Shown in pieces: positions 48,423 through 57,382 of a DNA stretch of 64,000 nt. Each line of letters starts with the position of its first letter. Within the stretch, counting starts at the first letter, position 1. The stretch is from Lachnospiraceae bacterium (GTDB lineage Bacteria; Bacillota; Clostridia; Lachnospirales; Lachnospiraceae). A program made the translations under genes and the position numbers. The notes beneath the pieces were generated by a model, which was not told the DNA's origin, did not search any database, and worked only from the letters and a program-made list of their open reading frames with translations. The stretch covers positions 186,001-250,000 of the forward strand of contig CAJTCE010000001.1 of the NCBI GenBank assembly GCA_910574745.1, in the 5' to 3' direction.

Positions 48423-49238
48423 TTACTGAAGTAAGGATAATACGCCCTGGTTAGCCTGATTGGACTGTGCAAGCATTGCCTGACCTGCCTGAGCAAGAAT
48501 CTGAGCATTGCTGTACTGAACCATCGTTGTAGCCATGTCTGTATCACGGATACGAGACTCAGCTGCTGTGGTGTTCTCAACAATGTTATCCAGGTTGTTA
48601 ATGCTGTGCTCTAAACGGTTCTGTTTAGCACCAAGCTCGGATCTCCAAGAAGAGATAGTCTCCAAAGCGCTCTTAACAGCATTGATAGAAGCTTTAGAAG
48701 CAGAGTTTGTAGAAGCTGTTCCTACGCTAGCGATCTTTAATGCAGAAGCGGACAAGTCATGAACACTGATTGTGATATCAGCATCCTTACTTTCAGCACC
48801 AACGAAGATTGCTCTTGCATTGGAAGAAGCGAAAAGTTTCTGTCCGTTGAATGTTGTATCGCTACCGATTCTGTCGATTTCAGATTTCAGGTTATCAATC
48901 TCATCGTTGATGTAACCAATCTGTGTACCACTGTTTGTTCCGTTAGCAGCCTGAACCAATAACTCGTTCATTCTCTGTAACATATCCTGAACTTCTGCTA
49001 ATGCACCTTCAGCTGTCTGTGCGAAAGAAACACCATCCTGAGCGTTTCTGGAAGCCTGTGTAAGACCTCTGATCTGACGTCTCATGGATTCGGAAATAGA
49101 TAAGCCTGCTGCATCATCAGCTGCACGGTTGATTCTATAACCGGAAGATAACTTCTCTGTTGTCTTGTTCTGTGTCTGACCTGTTAAGCCGAGCATTCTG
49201 TTAGAGTTCATCGCTCTCATATTGTGTTGTACTACCAT
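48423..49238 (-). CDS. hag: Flagellin
   Basis: Structural protein of the flagellar filament. The 271-aa sequence has the conserved N-terminal D0/D1 helices (MVVQHNMRAMNSNR, KLSSGYRINRAADDAAGL) and the C-terminal helices (ESRIRDTDMATTMVQYSN, ending GVLSLLQ). The variable middle is only about 60 residues, so it lacks outer D2/D3 domains and is a short flagellin. Serines and threonines at residues 165-185 (GTASTNSASKAS) are exposed in such proteins and could carry O-linked sugar. It lies directly downstream of the nonulosonate genes and has its own sigma-28-like promoter and a structured leader. Confidence 0.97.
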   Translation of the reverse strand: MVVQHNMRAMNSNRMLGLTGQTQNKTTEKLSSGYRINRAADDAAGLSISESMRRQIRGLTQASRNAQDGVSFAQTAEGALAEVQDMLQRMNELLVQAANGTNSGTQIGYINDEIDNLKSEIDRIGSDTTFNGQKLFASSNARAIFVGAESKDADITISVHDLSASALKIASVGTASTNSASKASINAVKSALETISSWRSELGAKQNRLEHSINNLDNIVENTTAAESRIRDTDMATTMVQYSNAQILAQAGQAMLAQSNQANQGVLSLLQ

Positions 49239-49244
49239 AATTTA

Positions 49245-49278
49245 TTCCTCCTTGAATTTAGTGTCGCATCCATGCGAC
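49245..49278 (-). promoter_or_regulatory. Flagellin leader: CsrA-type hairpin plus SD site
   Basis: On the minus strand GTCGCATGGATGCGAC (49278-49263) forms a hairpin with GGA in the loop. The ribosome binding site AAGGAGGAAT follows about 13 bases later with a second GGA. Two GGA sites, one in a loop and one on the SD, are the layout of CsrA repression of hag in Bacillus. Confidence 0.6.
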
Positions 49279-49374
49279 TATTTTGGGGTGTAATTACATC
49301 GCATCCAAGACCGTACGCTTCCCATCCGCTCCGCAATCACTATGTTTTGAAGTAATTTGTTTTACTTGTATTAT

Positions 49375-49401
49375 ATATCGGTGGGTTTTTCTATTACTTA
49401 A
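49375..49401 (-). promoter_or_regulatory. Sigma-28-like promoter of flagellin
   Basis: On the minus strand TTAA (49401-49398), 15 bases, then ACCGATAT (49382-49375), close to the TAAA-N15-GCCGATAA pattern of the flagellar sigma factor. It lies about 140 bases before the flagellin start. Confidence 0.6.
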
Positions 49402-49480
49402 CCCCTTTTTTGAAAAAATTTTTATTTTTTTAATATTTTTTATTTATAACCTTTCCGATCCCCTTATATATCGAAATGAT

Positions 49481-50674
49481 TCATTTTCTATAGTAGCCCA
49501 ATACTTTTTTTACACCGCTGATCACGCTTTCAACATCTTCATCAGTCATAGAAAAATAAAGCGGCAGCGTTATGATCTGTTCATACAATCGTTCCGCCTT
49601 AGGGCAAATCCCTTTATTATATCCCAGCTTTTGATAATATTCAAAATAATAGACTGGGATATAGTGCACATTACAGAAAATATTTTCAGCCTTAAGCGCA
49701 TTAAAAATATCCTTTCTGGATGCGTTTAAAGCCTCTAAATCCAGCCGTAAGATATACAGATGCCTTACCGTATCGGATTCTTTAATCTCTTTCTGGAGAA
49801 TAATCCCCTGCATTCCGTCAAATGCTTCATCATAACGTTTTACAATTTCCTGCCGGCGTCGCTTAAACAACGGCAGTTTATCCAACTGACTGCTTATCAG
49901 AGCCGCCTGTATATCCGTCATTCGATAATTGTATCCTAAGTCAATCTGCTGATAATACCAATCCCCTGACGACAAACCATTCATCAAGCCGGGCTCTCTT
50001 GTAATTCCGTGAGTGCGAAAGAGCAGAAGCCGTTTATAGTATTCCTCATCATTCGTTAATACCGCTCCCCCTTCCCCACCTGTAACCGTTTTTACCGGAT
50101 GAAAGCTAAAGGTAGTCATATCCGCAATCCGTCCCACAGGAATTCCTTTATACATGGTCCCAATAGAATGCGCCCCATCTTCAATCAGCACCAGACCTTT
50201 TCTATGGCATATTTCTCTGATCTTATCAAGCTCCACCGCTTGTCCGGTATAGTCAACCGCCACTACGGCTCTGGTCTTAGGGGTAACCTTCTCGGCAATC
50301 CTCTCCGGATCAATATTGAAGGTTTCTTCATTGATGTCTGCAAATACCGGAACCGCCCCGCAATATAATGCGCAATTTGCCGAGGCGACAAATGTTATGG
50401 GCGTTGTGATTACCTCATCGCCTTTCTTTATGCCCGCCGCATAACATGCGCCATGAAGCGCTGCCGTACCATTACTTAGCGCGACCGCATATTTTGCCCC
50501 CGTAAGTTTGCAAAGCTTTCTTTCCAGCTTTTCGATTTCCGGCCCACAGGTCAGATAATCGCTTTTTAACACCCTTACTACTGCTTCTATATCTTTTTCA
50601 TCAATAAACTGATGACCATAGGATATCCTTGTCTGTCGGACGGGAGCGCCTCCCATAATTGCCAGTTTTTCCAT
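49481..50674 (-). CDS. pseC: UDP-4-amino-4,6-dideoxy-AltNAc transaminase PseC
   Basis: PLP enzyme of the DegT/DnrJ/EryC1 family that aminates the 4-keto product of PseB in pseudaminic-acid synthesis. The sequence has FIDEKDIEAVVRVLKSDYLT, ALSNGTAALHGA, EDGAHSIG and the lysine-bearing FSFHPVKTVTGGEGG, all expected for PseC. ATG 50674 follows GGAGGGATAG; GTG 50677 is one codon earlier. It is the last pse gene before the flagellin promoter. Confidence 0.93.
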   Translation of the reverse strand: MEKLAIMGGAPVRQTRISYGHQFIDEKDIEAVVRVLKSDYLTCGPEIEKLERKLCKLTGAKYAVALSNGTAALHGACYAAGIKKGDEVITTPITFVASANCALYCGAVPVFADINEETFNIDPERIAEKVTPKTRAVVAVDYTGQAVELDKIREICHRKGLVLIEDGAHSIGTMYKGIPVGRIADMTTFSFHPVKTVTGGEGGAVLTNDEEYYKRLLLFRTHGITREPGLMNGLSSGDWYYQQIDLGYNYRMTDIQAALISSQLDKLPLFKRRRQEIVKRYDEAFDGMQGIILQKEIKESDTVRHLYILRLDLEALNASRKDIFNALKAENIFCNVHYIPVYYFEYYQKLGYNKGICPKAERLYEQIITLPLYFSMTDEDVESVISGVKKVLGYYRK

Positions 50675-50695
50675 CACACTATCCCTCCATAATTC

Positions 50696-51694
50696 TCATA
50701 ATTCCCTTGCGATCCGTAATGCGCCTTTGCCGTCAACTATCTCTTGCATTCTTTTGGACCGCCTCATCCGCAAATGCATATCTTCCATATATATATCCAG
50801 ATACTGCAATATCTTCTCTCGGACTTTATCATATCTGGCATCTCCTGCATAGTCGATAAGACCAGCCTTTTGAAAACCTTTCACATTGTCTAACTGATTA
50901 TCTGCAAAAGAATAGGAAATTACCGGGGTACCGCACGCACACAATTCATATAATGTAGTTCCTCCCGCAGAAACCGCCATATCCGCTTTTGTCATATAAT
51001 CTTCGATATTGTTTACTTCTTTATGAAAATATACATTTCTATATTGACTGTACCGAGCGCAGATTGCATCATAGTCCATATAATATTTTCCACAAATAAC
51101 GTCTATCCTTTTATATCGGTCTTTCCTTATTTCCTTGATTAAATGCTCCAACATGTGAAACGGGTCGCTTCCTCCCGATAAAAGCAGCAAATGCTCCGCT
51201 TTGGATTTTATGACTTTAGGAGGACGGTTTGAAAAAGCCGCCCTTAAAGGCGCATATTGCAGCCCGAGCAACAGTTTTTTCCCTTTGTAGCGTTCTTTAT
51301 AAACAGAATCTTCCCAACTGCCTGTATAGCGGATTAAAGTATGAACAGGATAAATATACGAATCTAAATCGTCAATGTATATAACCTTTACCCAATTCGA
51401 CAAAATCTGCAAATAATTGGAGGTAACCATGTAACTATCCACTAATAATGATTGAATACCATATTCGGTTATTACTTTTTGCAATATTGGCAGTTCCATA
51501 TCCATTTTATCCCATCCGGTATCAAGAACAATGGAATGATATCCCCGTTTCCGAACCAACAAAACCGCCTGTTCATCAGCAAGGATAAAGGTTGTATCCC
51601 TGCCAAGCTCCCTTGCGGCATCTGCTATTGCAAGGCAGCGCATTATGTGCCCCGTCGCCATTATTTCATTCATATCCGCTCTAATATATAACAT
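50696..51694 (-). CDS. pseG: UDP-2,4-diacetamido-trideoxy-altropyranose hydrolase PseG
   Basis: PseG removes UDP to free 2,4-diacetamido-2,4,6-trideoxy-L-altrose. The 332-aa GT-B-like protein begins LYIRADMNEIMATGHIMRCL, with the catalytic histidine in GHIMRCL, and has LLLSGGSDPFHM and AVSAGGTTLYELCACGTP for UDP binding. It starts 14 bases after the PseH-like gene and ends 21 bases before pseC. Confidence 0.92.
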   Translation of the reverse strand: MLYIRADMNEIMATGHIMRCLAIADAARELGRDTTFILADEQAVLLVRKRGYHSIVLDTGWDKMDMELPILQKVITEYGIQSLLVDSYMVTSNYLQILSNWVKVIYIDDLDSYIYPVHTLIRYTGSWEDSVYKERYKGKKLLLGLQYAPLRAAFSNRPPKVIKSKAEHLLLLSGGSDPFHMLEHLIKEIRKDRYKRIDVICGKYYMDYDAICARYSQYRNVYFHKEVNNIEDYMTKADMAVSAGGTTLYELCACGTPVISYSFADNQLDNVKGFQKAGLIDYAGDARYDKVREKILQYLDIYMEDMHLRMRRSKRMQEIVDGKGALRIAREL

Positions 51695-51708
51695 CTTATT
51701 TTTCCTAT

Positions 51709-52164
51709 TTACTCTATATTTCCGGATAGATCCATTTCTAATTCATAGAATCGATATTTTTCAACATATCCTGAGTCTAAAAATACTTTTGAGGAAGCAG
51801 CATTCTCAGGCTTTACCTTAGCAACCAGTCTTTTAACCTCCGGAAAATCTTTTCTTACCTGTTCCGCCAACAAGTGAATCATCTCTTTCCCATATCCCCT
51901 GTCTCTTTTCTTGGAACATACACTATAATCAATTTCTGCACTTAAACCTTCTACCGTTACTCTTACCTGTCCAACATTTTCATCATTATCCACATAGATA
52001 TACTGTCGTACATCATCTCTTGATAAAAGATTTCTAAACCATTTTTTATGGTCCTCATAAGAAATCTTTTCGGTGGAAAATGCATTTTTCCTGACCAAAT
52101 CTTCATTTGCCCAGTCAAACAGCAGCTCCATATCCTGTTTCATTGCATTTCTTAAATATCCCAT
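51709..52164 (-). CDS. pseH: GNAT N-acetyltransferase, PseH-like
   Basis: The 151-aa protein is a GNAT acyltransferase: LRNAMKQDMELLFDWAN at the start and the acetyl-CoA loop near residue 105 (DRGYGKEMIHLLAEQV). In pseudaminic-acid synthesis PseH acetylates the 4-amino sugar made by PseC before PseG acts. Its position between the PIG-L deacetylase gene and pseG supports this. The assignment to PseH is by position as much as by sequence. Confidence 0.8.
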   Translation of the reverse strand: MGYLRNAMKQDMELLFDWANEDLVRKNAFSTEKISYEDHKKWFRNLLSRDDVRQYIYVDNDENVGQVRVTVEGLSAEIDYSVCSKKRDRGYGKEMIHLLAEQVRKDFPEVKRLVAKVKPENAASSKVFLDSGYVEKYRFYELEMDLSGNIE

Positions 52165-52216
52165 AATTATTCAAACGCGCTCCTTGTATCAACATGAAAA
52201 AAAATAACTTTTAAAA

Positions 52217-52900
52217 TCACTCAACCTTTCTAACCAATTCAAACGCCTCCGCATAATTTTTTCCTACAATTCCTCCCCATCTCTTAGCAGCATATTCTAA
52301 CATCTTTAGCGATCTGGGATGCGGAAACTCGCATAATTCTGATTTATACTGTCTCATTGCATCACATTTAATATGAAAAACATTCTCAACATCTATAAAT
52401 ACATTAGGGAAAAAGCATCCTTCTTTATTCCCAAAATTCCACTCTGTAGATGAAACCGTTTCAAATTCATATATTTCTTTTACAGGATTACCTGCTATCG
52501 GTCTCGTCGCTGTAAGTACTGCCTCACAGGTTCTTCTATGGTCAATATTTAAATCATGAGCATGGTGTGTGTATATAATATCCGGCTGGATCTCATTCAC
52601 ATATTTTTCTACCTGTTTGATAATATCCAGCAAGTCAACACTGTCAAATCGATTATCCGGCAAATCCGAAAAATAGATATTCTTATAGCCAATTATTTTG
52701 GAAGCTGACTCTGAATCCCTATGTAATTCCCGGATTGTTTCTTTGTCAATCAGGTCCCGTTTCTCCCCTCTTGACGTTTGCCCCTCTCCCAAAATTAATG
52801 CAAAGGCAGTATCCCCTTGCCGAACCCTTCGTGCAATGGTACCACCTACGCCTAATATCTCATCATCCGGATGTGCTGCTACAACTAATATCACGCTCAT
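52217..52900 (-). CDS. PIG-L family deacetylase
   Basis: Zinc-dependent N-deacetylase of the LmbE/PIG-L family. The 227-aa protein has AHPDDEILGVGG at residues 9-20 (catalytic H-P-D-D) and HHAHDLNIDHR with the third zinc histidine. Such enzymes remove N-acetyl groups from amino sugars. ATG 52900 overlaps the stop of the formyltransferase gene by four bases (ATGA), so the two are co-translated. Together they suggest replacement of acetyl with formyl on the glycan. Confidence 0.9.
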   Translation of the reverse strand: MSVILVVAAHPDDEILGVGGTIARRVRQGDTAFALILGEGQTSRGEKRDLIDKETIRELHRDSESASKIIGYKNIYFSDLPDNRFDSVDLLDIIKQVEKYVNEIQPDIIYTHHAHDLNIDHRRTCEAVLTATRPIAGNPVKEIYEFETVSSTEWNFGNKEGCFFPNVFIDVENVFHIKCDAMRQYKSELCEFPHPRSLKMLEYAAKRWGGIVGKNYAEAFELVRKVE

Positions 52901-53580
52901 TCAATTTTCTCCATAATTATTTCTGCAAACAATCTGCCATCTTCCAGCTTTGCGTTTCGGAAGGAAATCTTGAATCCTCCATATTTTATGAAAGCATTGG
53001 GATATCCCTCTGCATCCATCATACGAATATAATCATAAATTTCCGATACTTCCATGTTCTCCCTTAATTCACTTTCTTCAGGCTTTCTGCGCCTAAAAAA
53101 AGTAGGAGTTCCCATTTGTTCTATTGGTTCTAATTTTTCATTCCAAAAACGCGGGATCATCTTTTCAAATATAATATCTGATATTCTTTTGAATATCTCA
53201 TCGGCATTTCCATCCAAAGAAACTTTTTCTTTTATATACACAGGTCCTGCATCTATTTCTTCCTGTACCCGTATGGCTGATATCTTAGTTTCCTTAAAAC
53301 CCCTGATAATCAGATTTTGAAGAGGACTCCCCCCTCTTCCAAAGGGCAGGTCTGTCATGTGAAAAACAACACATACATAATTTTCATAAATATCCTGCGG
53401 AATCAAATAAGACCAATGCGGAAAAAAAATCAAATCCGGCTCAAATTCCTTAATTGCTTTAGGATTTAAGTCTTCCTTTTGTGTTATAATCTTGATTTCA
53501 TGCTTTTCCTTATTGCAAGCCTTTAGTTTTTCTGCATTTTTTATATTCCATGATTTTAACGTTGCGATAACAATTTTCAT
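52897..53580 (-). CDS. Formyltransferase-family protein
   Basis: The 227-aa protein matches the N10-formyltetrahydrofolate-dependent formyltransferase fold: VVFHMTDLPFGRGGSPLQNL, with the catalytic histidine, followed by IDAGPVYIKEKVSLDG and the aspartate-containing PRF region. The usual N of the NHH-type catalytic triad is not obvious; HMTDLP replaces the HPSLLP-like motif, so activity may differ. Sugar formyltransferases make N-formyl amino sugars. It is translated before PIG-L and after PseI. Confidence 0.82.
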   Translation of the reverse strand: MKIVIATLKSWNIKNAEKLKACNKEKHEIKIITQKEDLNPKAIKEFEPDLIFFPHWSYLIPQDIYENYVCVVFHMTDLPFGRGGSPLQNLIIRGFKETKISAIRVQEEIDAGPVYIKEKVSLDGNADEIFKRISDIIFEKMIPRFWNEKLEPIEQMGTPTFFRRRKPEESELRENMEVSEIYDYIRMMDAEGYPNAFIKYGGFKISFRNAKLEDGRLFAEIIMEKIE

Positions 53581-53607
53581 AGCCTATATAATCGACTTTC
53601 CCAAATT

Positions 53608-54642
53608 TTAAACTTTTCCAATCATTTCCATTTTTAAGGGAGTTCCTCTTTTTATATCCACCAATGCGGTTTGTCCCAGAATTTCTTTATAATATTTAGG
53701 CGCCATTCCATATCCCGGCCGGATAACCTGTATATTCTGTTCAGTAATCGGTTCTCCCCTTCGTATGTCCTTTACGCAAAAAATTGAGCGTCTGAATGTA
53801 ATATTGTCCTTTTCCTGCCTTGACGGTCCGTAGCTGATTGTACCGATTGCTTTCTCCGCCTGACGGATATCCGCTACCATCTGTCCAAATTCTTTGGGGT
53901 TCATGGAAAAGGTAGAATCAGGATTTTCAATCTCCCTGCCGAGGCAAAAATGCTTTTCTATTACAGAAGCCCCCAAAGCAACAGCCGTGACTGCCCCGAT
54001 GGAACCCATGGAATGGTCGGACAGACCAACTTCTACTTGGAATGTTTCTCTCATATTTACCATAGTCTTCAAATTCATTTCATTGGTAATTGCCGGATAT
54101 GCGCTTGCGCATCGCAGCAAGACTAATTGTTCATTACCCATGCCGCGGACAGCCCGCACCGCATCTTCGATTTCTCCTAATGTTGCCATGCCAGTAGACA
54201 TGATAATCGGTTTTTTTCTGGAGGCAACATATTCTATAAGCGGTATATCCACCAGCTCAAAAGATGCAATTTTATAAAATTCCACGCCTATATCTTCCAA
54301 AAAATCAACTGCAGAGCGGTCAAAAGGCGTAGAAAGAAAGTCAATGCCAATCCTGTCGGCTTCTTCCTTTAACGCCGCCTGCCATTCCCATGGTGTATAT
54401 GCTTTTTGATATAGCTGATATAAATTTTCGCCGGACCAGGTTCCGCTGCCGATATGAAAGTAATCTGCATTGCAATCAATTGTCATGGTATCCGGCGTAT
54501 AAGTCTGAAGCTTAATGCAATCTGCGCCGGATTCCTTTGCCGCATGAACAATCTCCTTTGCACGTTCAAAGCTGCCTGCATGGTTGGCAGACATTTCAGC
54601 AATAATATATGTTTGTTTAGACAATTTATCAAAAAGCCTCAT
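53608..54642 (-). CDS. pseI: Pseudaminic acid synthase PseI
   Basis: PseI condenses the freed altrose derivative with phosphoenolpyruvate to form pseudaminic acid. The 344-aa protein has the NeuB TIM barrel (IIAEMSANHAGSFERAKEIV, DCIKLQTYTPDT, LSTPFDRSAVDFLE, EVGLSDHSMG) and a C-terminal SAF domain (IRRGEPITEQNIQVIRPGYG). The start has AAGGAG upstream and overlaps nothing; the SDR gene ends ten bases before it. The motif SDHSMG and MSANH fit PseI better than NeuB. Confidence 0.92.
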   Translation of the reverse strand: MRLFDKLSKQTYIIAEMSANHAGSFERAKEIVHAAKESGADCIKLQTYTPDTMTIDCNADYFHIGSGTWSGENLYQLYQKAYTPWEWQAALKEEADRIGIDFLSTPFDRSAVDFLEDIGVEFYKIASFELVDIPLIEYVASRKKPIIMSTGMATLGEIEDAVRAVRGMGNEQLVLLRCASAYPAITNEMNLKTMVNMRETFQVEVGLSDHSMGSIGAVTAVALGASVIEKHFCLGREIENPDSTFSMNPKEFGQMVADIRQAEKAIGTISYGPSRQEKDNITFRRSIFCVKDIRRGEPITEQNIQVIRPGYGMAPKYYKEILGQTALVDIKRGTPLKMEMIGKV

Positions 54643-54651
54643 ACCTTCTCC

Positions 54652-55695
54652 TTATCTCCTTAACGCCTCAAGGGTAGCCCTTACTCCTGCCTGTAAATCA
54701 TAATGTCCGCACCATCCGAGAGCCTCTAAGCTTTTCGCATTAAGAGCCGAAAGCTCCATGAAATTACGGCTTCGCTCCTCTAAATCCGTCGGCTTGACAT
54801 TCACAATACTCCTGCCCGACTGTTTTGCAATCTCTTCCGCCAACTGCCTGATTGTAACCACTGATTCCTTATTGGAAACATTGTAAGCTTTTCCCGTCTC
54901 TCCAAAGCTTAAAATAGTCAATAATGCGGATGCGCAATCAAGAACATAACAGTAGGAACGTAATTGGTTTCCTTCACTCTTCATCACAATGTCCCTGTCC
55001 GCCATAACATCACGAAAAAACTGCGCAAACGCCCTGCTGTCCGAATCAGTTACATTTGGACCGTATATATGTCCCGGACGCGCAATCACAACATCCAGCC
55101 CATATTCCTGCACAAAAGATGCGCATAAGGTTTCCGCTGTTCTTTTTGCAGATGGATAGCAGGCTCTTGCCTTCAGAAAATCAACCCTGCCGAAATCTTC
55201 CTCAGAATACCACTCCCCGCAACCGCTATCACGTATTCCATAGACCTCGCTGGAAGAAACATACAGCGTCCTGCTCCTGCTTCCGGTTCTTTTGACATAA
55301 TCGAGCAGATAATAAATTCCTTCTATCCCCTCCATAACCGTCTCAACCGGATGCTTTCCGAATTCAGCCGGATGTGCATTTCCCGCACAATGTATGATAC
55401 AGTCGAATTTCCTGTTCCATTGAGGCCTATGGACTGCTTCATATTCCAAAAAACAAAGATCTTCCCATACTTTAAAACGCTGTTGCAGTTTTATCAGACT
55501 CCGCGAGGCAGCATAAACTTCCACGTCTGCTAAATGAGCTTTTCTTGCAAAACAAAGAAGGTCAACAACTGCAGAACCGATTAACCCGGTTGCCCCCGTA
55601 ACCAAAATGCTCTTTCCCTCCAATATGCGCCAGATATTATTCAGCTTTGCGGTCATATCTTTTAGTTGCTTTTCATAACAGTATGCATCAAACAT
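54652..55695 (-). CDS. NAD-dependent epimerase/dehydratase (extended SDR)
   Basis: The 347-aa protein has the NAD-binding GATGLIGSAVVDLL (residues 32-45), YVSSSEVYG with the catalytic serine, and YPSAKRTAET with Tyr-x3-Lys. It acts on a nucleotide-activated sugar, but the substrate cannot be told from the sequence. It lies between the IspD-like gene and pseI. A cytidylyltransferase-LicD-SDR set is found in some ribitol-phosphate loci, so a CDP-linked substrate is an alternative. Confidence 0.85.
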   Translation of the reverse strand: MFDAYCYEKQLKDMTAKLNNIWRILEGKSILVTGATGLIGSAVVDLLCFARKAHLADVEVYAASRSLIKLQQRFKVWEDLCFLEYEAVHRPQWNRKFDCIIHCAGNAHPAEFGKHPVETVMEGIEGIYYLLDYVKRTGSRSRTLYVSSSEVYGIRDSGCGEWYSEEDFGRVDFLKARACYPSAKRTAETLCASFVQEYGLDVVIARPGHIYGPNVTDSDSRAFAQFFRDVMADRDIVMKSEGNQLRSYCYVLDCASALLTILSFGETGKAYNVSNKESVVTIRQLAEEIAKQSGRSIVNVKPTDLEERSRNFMELSALNAKSLEALGWCGHYDLQAGVRATLEALRR

Positions 55696-55731
55696 TTTAT
55701 GCCTTTCCTTTTAATAGTTTCATTTGTTTCC

Positions 55732-56445
55732 TTATTTAATCCACTCATCTTTCTTTTCTGTTAAAAGCGCTTTAAAAATTTCTATATCTTCTGTTGTTGT
55801 GATTTTAACGTTTTTTTCCGAGCCTGCACAAAAATATACCTTCTCGCCAAGCTCTATCATCAGAGTACAGGTGGCCACGGAATCCGTAATCCCCCGCTCC
55901 TCCGCCTCTTTATGAGCCCAGATAAGTTTCCCCAGAGTAAATGCCTGGGGTGTCTGAGTTCTTGCCAGGGAATTCCTGTCAACGGTTTCTTCTGCCTCTC
56001 CTCCATCCCCGCAACGCAGAAGCATCGCTTCCGCACAAGGAATAACTGTTATTGCGGAACCTTTTGTTTTAGACACCGCAATACAGCTTGAGATGATTTC
56101 TTGGGATACGTTAGGTCTGATTGCATCATGGATCAATACCATATCCTCCGGAGCGCAATGCTTTTTCAATTCCTCTATTCCGTTACGGATAGAACTCTGA
56201 CCATTTTCCCCGCCTTCAACAATCCATTTAAGCTTCGTAATGCCAAACTGTTTTGCATACGCCTCCAATATGGTCTGCCATCCTTCAATACATACCACGA
56301 TAATCGCATCTATTTCAGGATGTTGCTGAAACGTCTGCAATGTGTATATAATAACCGGTTTATCTTTTATATGTAAAAATTGCTTTGGAATATCCTGATT
56401 CATGCGGGCACCTCTCCCGCCTGCAATAAGCATCGCTATATTCAT
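55732..56445 (-). CDS. IspD/TarI-like cytidylyltransferase
   Basis: The 237-aa protein has the IspD/TarI fold: MLIAGGRGARMNQDIPKQF (residues 4-22, CTP-binding loop), HDAIRPNVS and ARTQTPQAFTL. IspD serves isoprenoid synthesis; TarI makes CDP-ribitol. Because its gene overlaps licD by four bases and lies inside a glycan cluster, a TarI-like role (activating a polyol or similar phosphate) is more likely than IspD. The catalytic arginines are present at the ends of both motifs. Confidence 0.82.
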   Translation of the reverse strand: MNIAMLIAGGRGARMNQDIPKQFLHIKDKPVIIYTLQTFQQHPEIDAIIVVCIEGWQTILEAYAKQFGITKLKWIVEGGENGQSSIRNGIEELKKHCAPEDMVLIHDAIRPNVSQEIISSCIAVSKTKGSAITVIPCAEAMLLRCGDGGEAEETVDRNSLARTQTPQAFTLGKLIWAHKEAEERGITDSVATCTLMIELGEKVYFCAGSEKNVKITTTEDIEIFKALLTEKKDEWIK

Positions 56446-57347
56446 GGCATTCTCCCTTTTTCAGCCAATTCCTCATCCGCCTTCTGTTTTCTCTCCCGTA
56501 TTTCTTCGATAGTCACATCTATCAGACCGATGGCAGACGCCTCTCCCGCCTCATGGTTTCTTTTTCCCACAGGAGGAAGTGTCATATAATCATGGTAAAG
56601 CAACGTTAGGTATCTGTCATAATCCACAAACGTCCTAAACTGCATCCCCTCAAATTCCATATCTCGATACTGCGTAAAACACTCTGCCGGCATTCCGTAT
56701 TTCGTTTCTTTGGAGGGATATTGATAAAGCAAATGGCTAACCAACTCTGTTTCTTTCCTGTTACACCCGGCGGCAAGACAATTTCTCATATGAAACATGG
56801 TGTTTTTAGGCAGCTTATATAAAAGGCGGTAAAACATCCGAATCCATGTATTTCCCGCCGCCTTCATTCCCAGTTCCGAATACAGGACTTTCCGAATGCA
56901 GAAATTAAATCCGTAATAGAGTCTTCGGGACAGCCATCCGTCCGGTACATGGTCGACTACAAAAACATCAATGTATACACCTGTGCGATACTTCATATGC
57001 TCCTGTCCATACCTGATCAGTTCCGTTCCGTTCCTCCTAAGCTTTGCATATCCCCACCGATAATTTTCATCTGTACGGTAGTCCTGCAGAAAGAAACGTT
57101 CCGTATCCAGTTCTTTCCTGCATGCCTTATAAAATCTGGCATACTCGTGACGAGTAAATATTACATCCGCATCATCATCCCATGGAATAAAGCCCTTATG
57201 CCGGACCGCCCCTAAAAGCGTTCCTCCGTCAAGGGAATACTCAATTTTGTATTTTCGGCAGATGCGATCTACTTCCACCAGCATCTCCAATTCAATTAAC
57301 TGCAGATTCCTTAATTCCTTTGGAGACAAAGTTACCTTTTCATTCAT
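56442..57347 (-). CDS. LicD-family phosphotransferase
   Basis: LicD enzymes move phosphocholine or a polyol phosphate from a CDP donor to sugar. The 301-aa protein has YSLDGGTLLGAVRHKGFIPWDDDADV (here at residues 37-62, quoted in part: GGTLLGAVRHKG, PWDDDADV), the nucleotidyltransferase-like metal site, and a C-terminal helix. It overlaps the IspD-like gene, the likely source of its CDP donor. The start has GGAG-type sequence upstream. Confidence 0.85.
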   Translation of the reverse strand: MNEKVTLSPKELRNLQLIELEMLVEVDRICRKYKIEYSLDGGTLLGAVRHKGFIPWDDDADVIFTRHEYARFYKACRKELDTERFFLQDYRTDENYRWGYAKLRRNGTELIRYGQEHMKYRTGVYIDVFVVDHVPDGWLSRRLYYGFNFCIRKVLYSELGMKAAGNTWIRMFYRLLYKLPKNTMFHMRNCLAAGCNRKETELVSHLLYQYPSKETKYGMPAECFTQYRDMEFEGMQFRTFVDYDRYLTLLYHDYMTLPPVGKRNHEAGEASAIGLIDVTIEEIRERKQKADEELAEKGRMP

Positions 57348-57382
57348 CCTATCTGCTCCTTTTCCAATCCCATCAGAAACAT

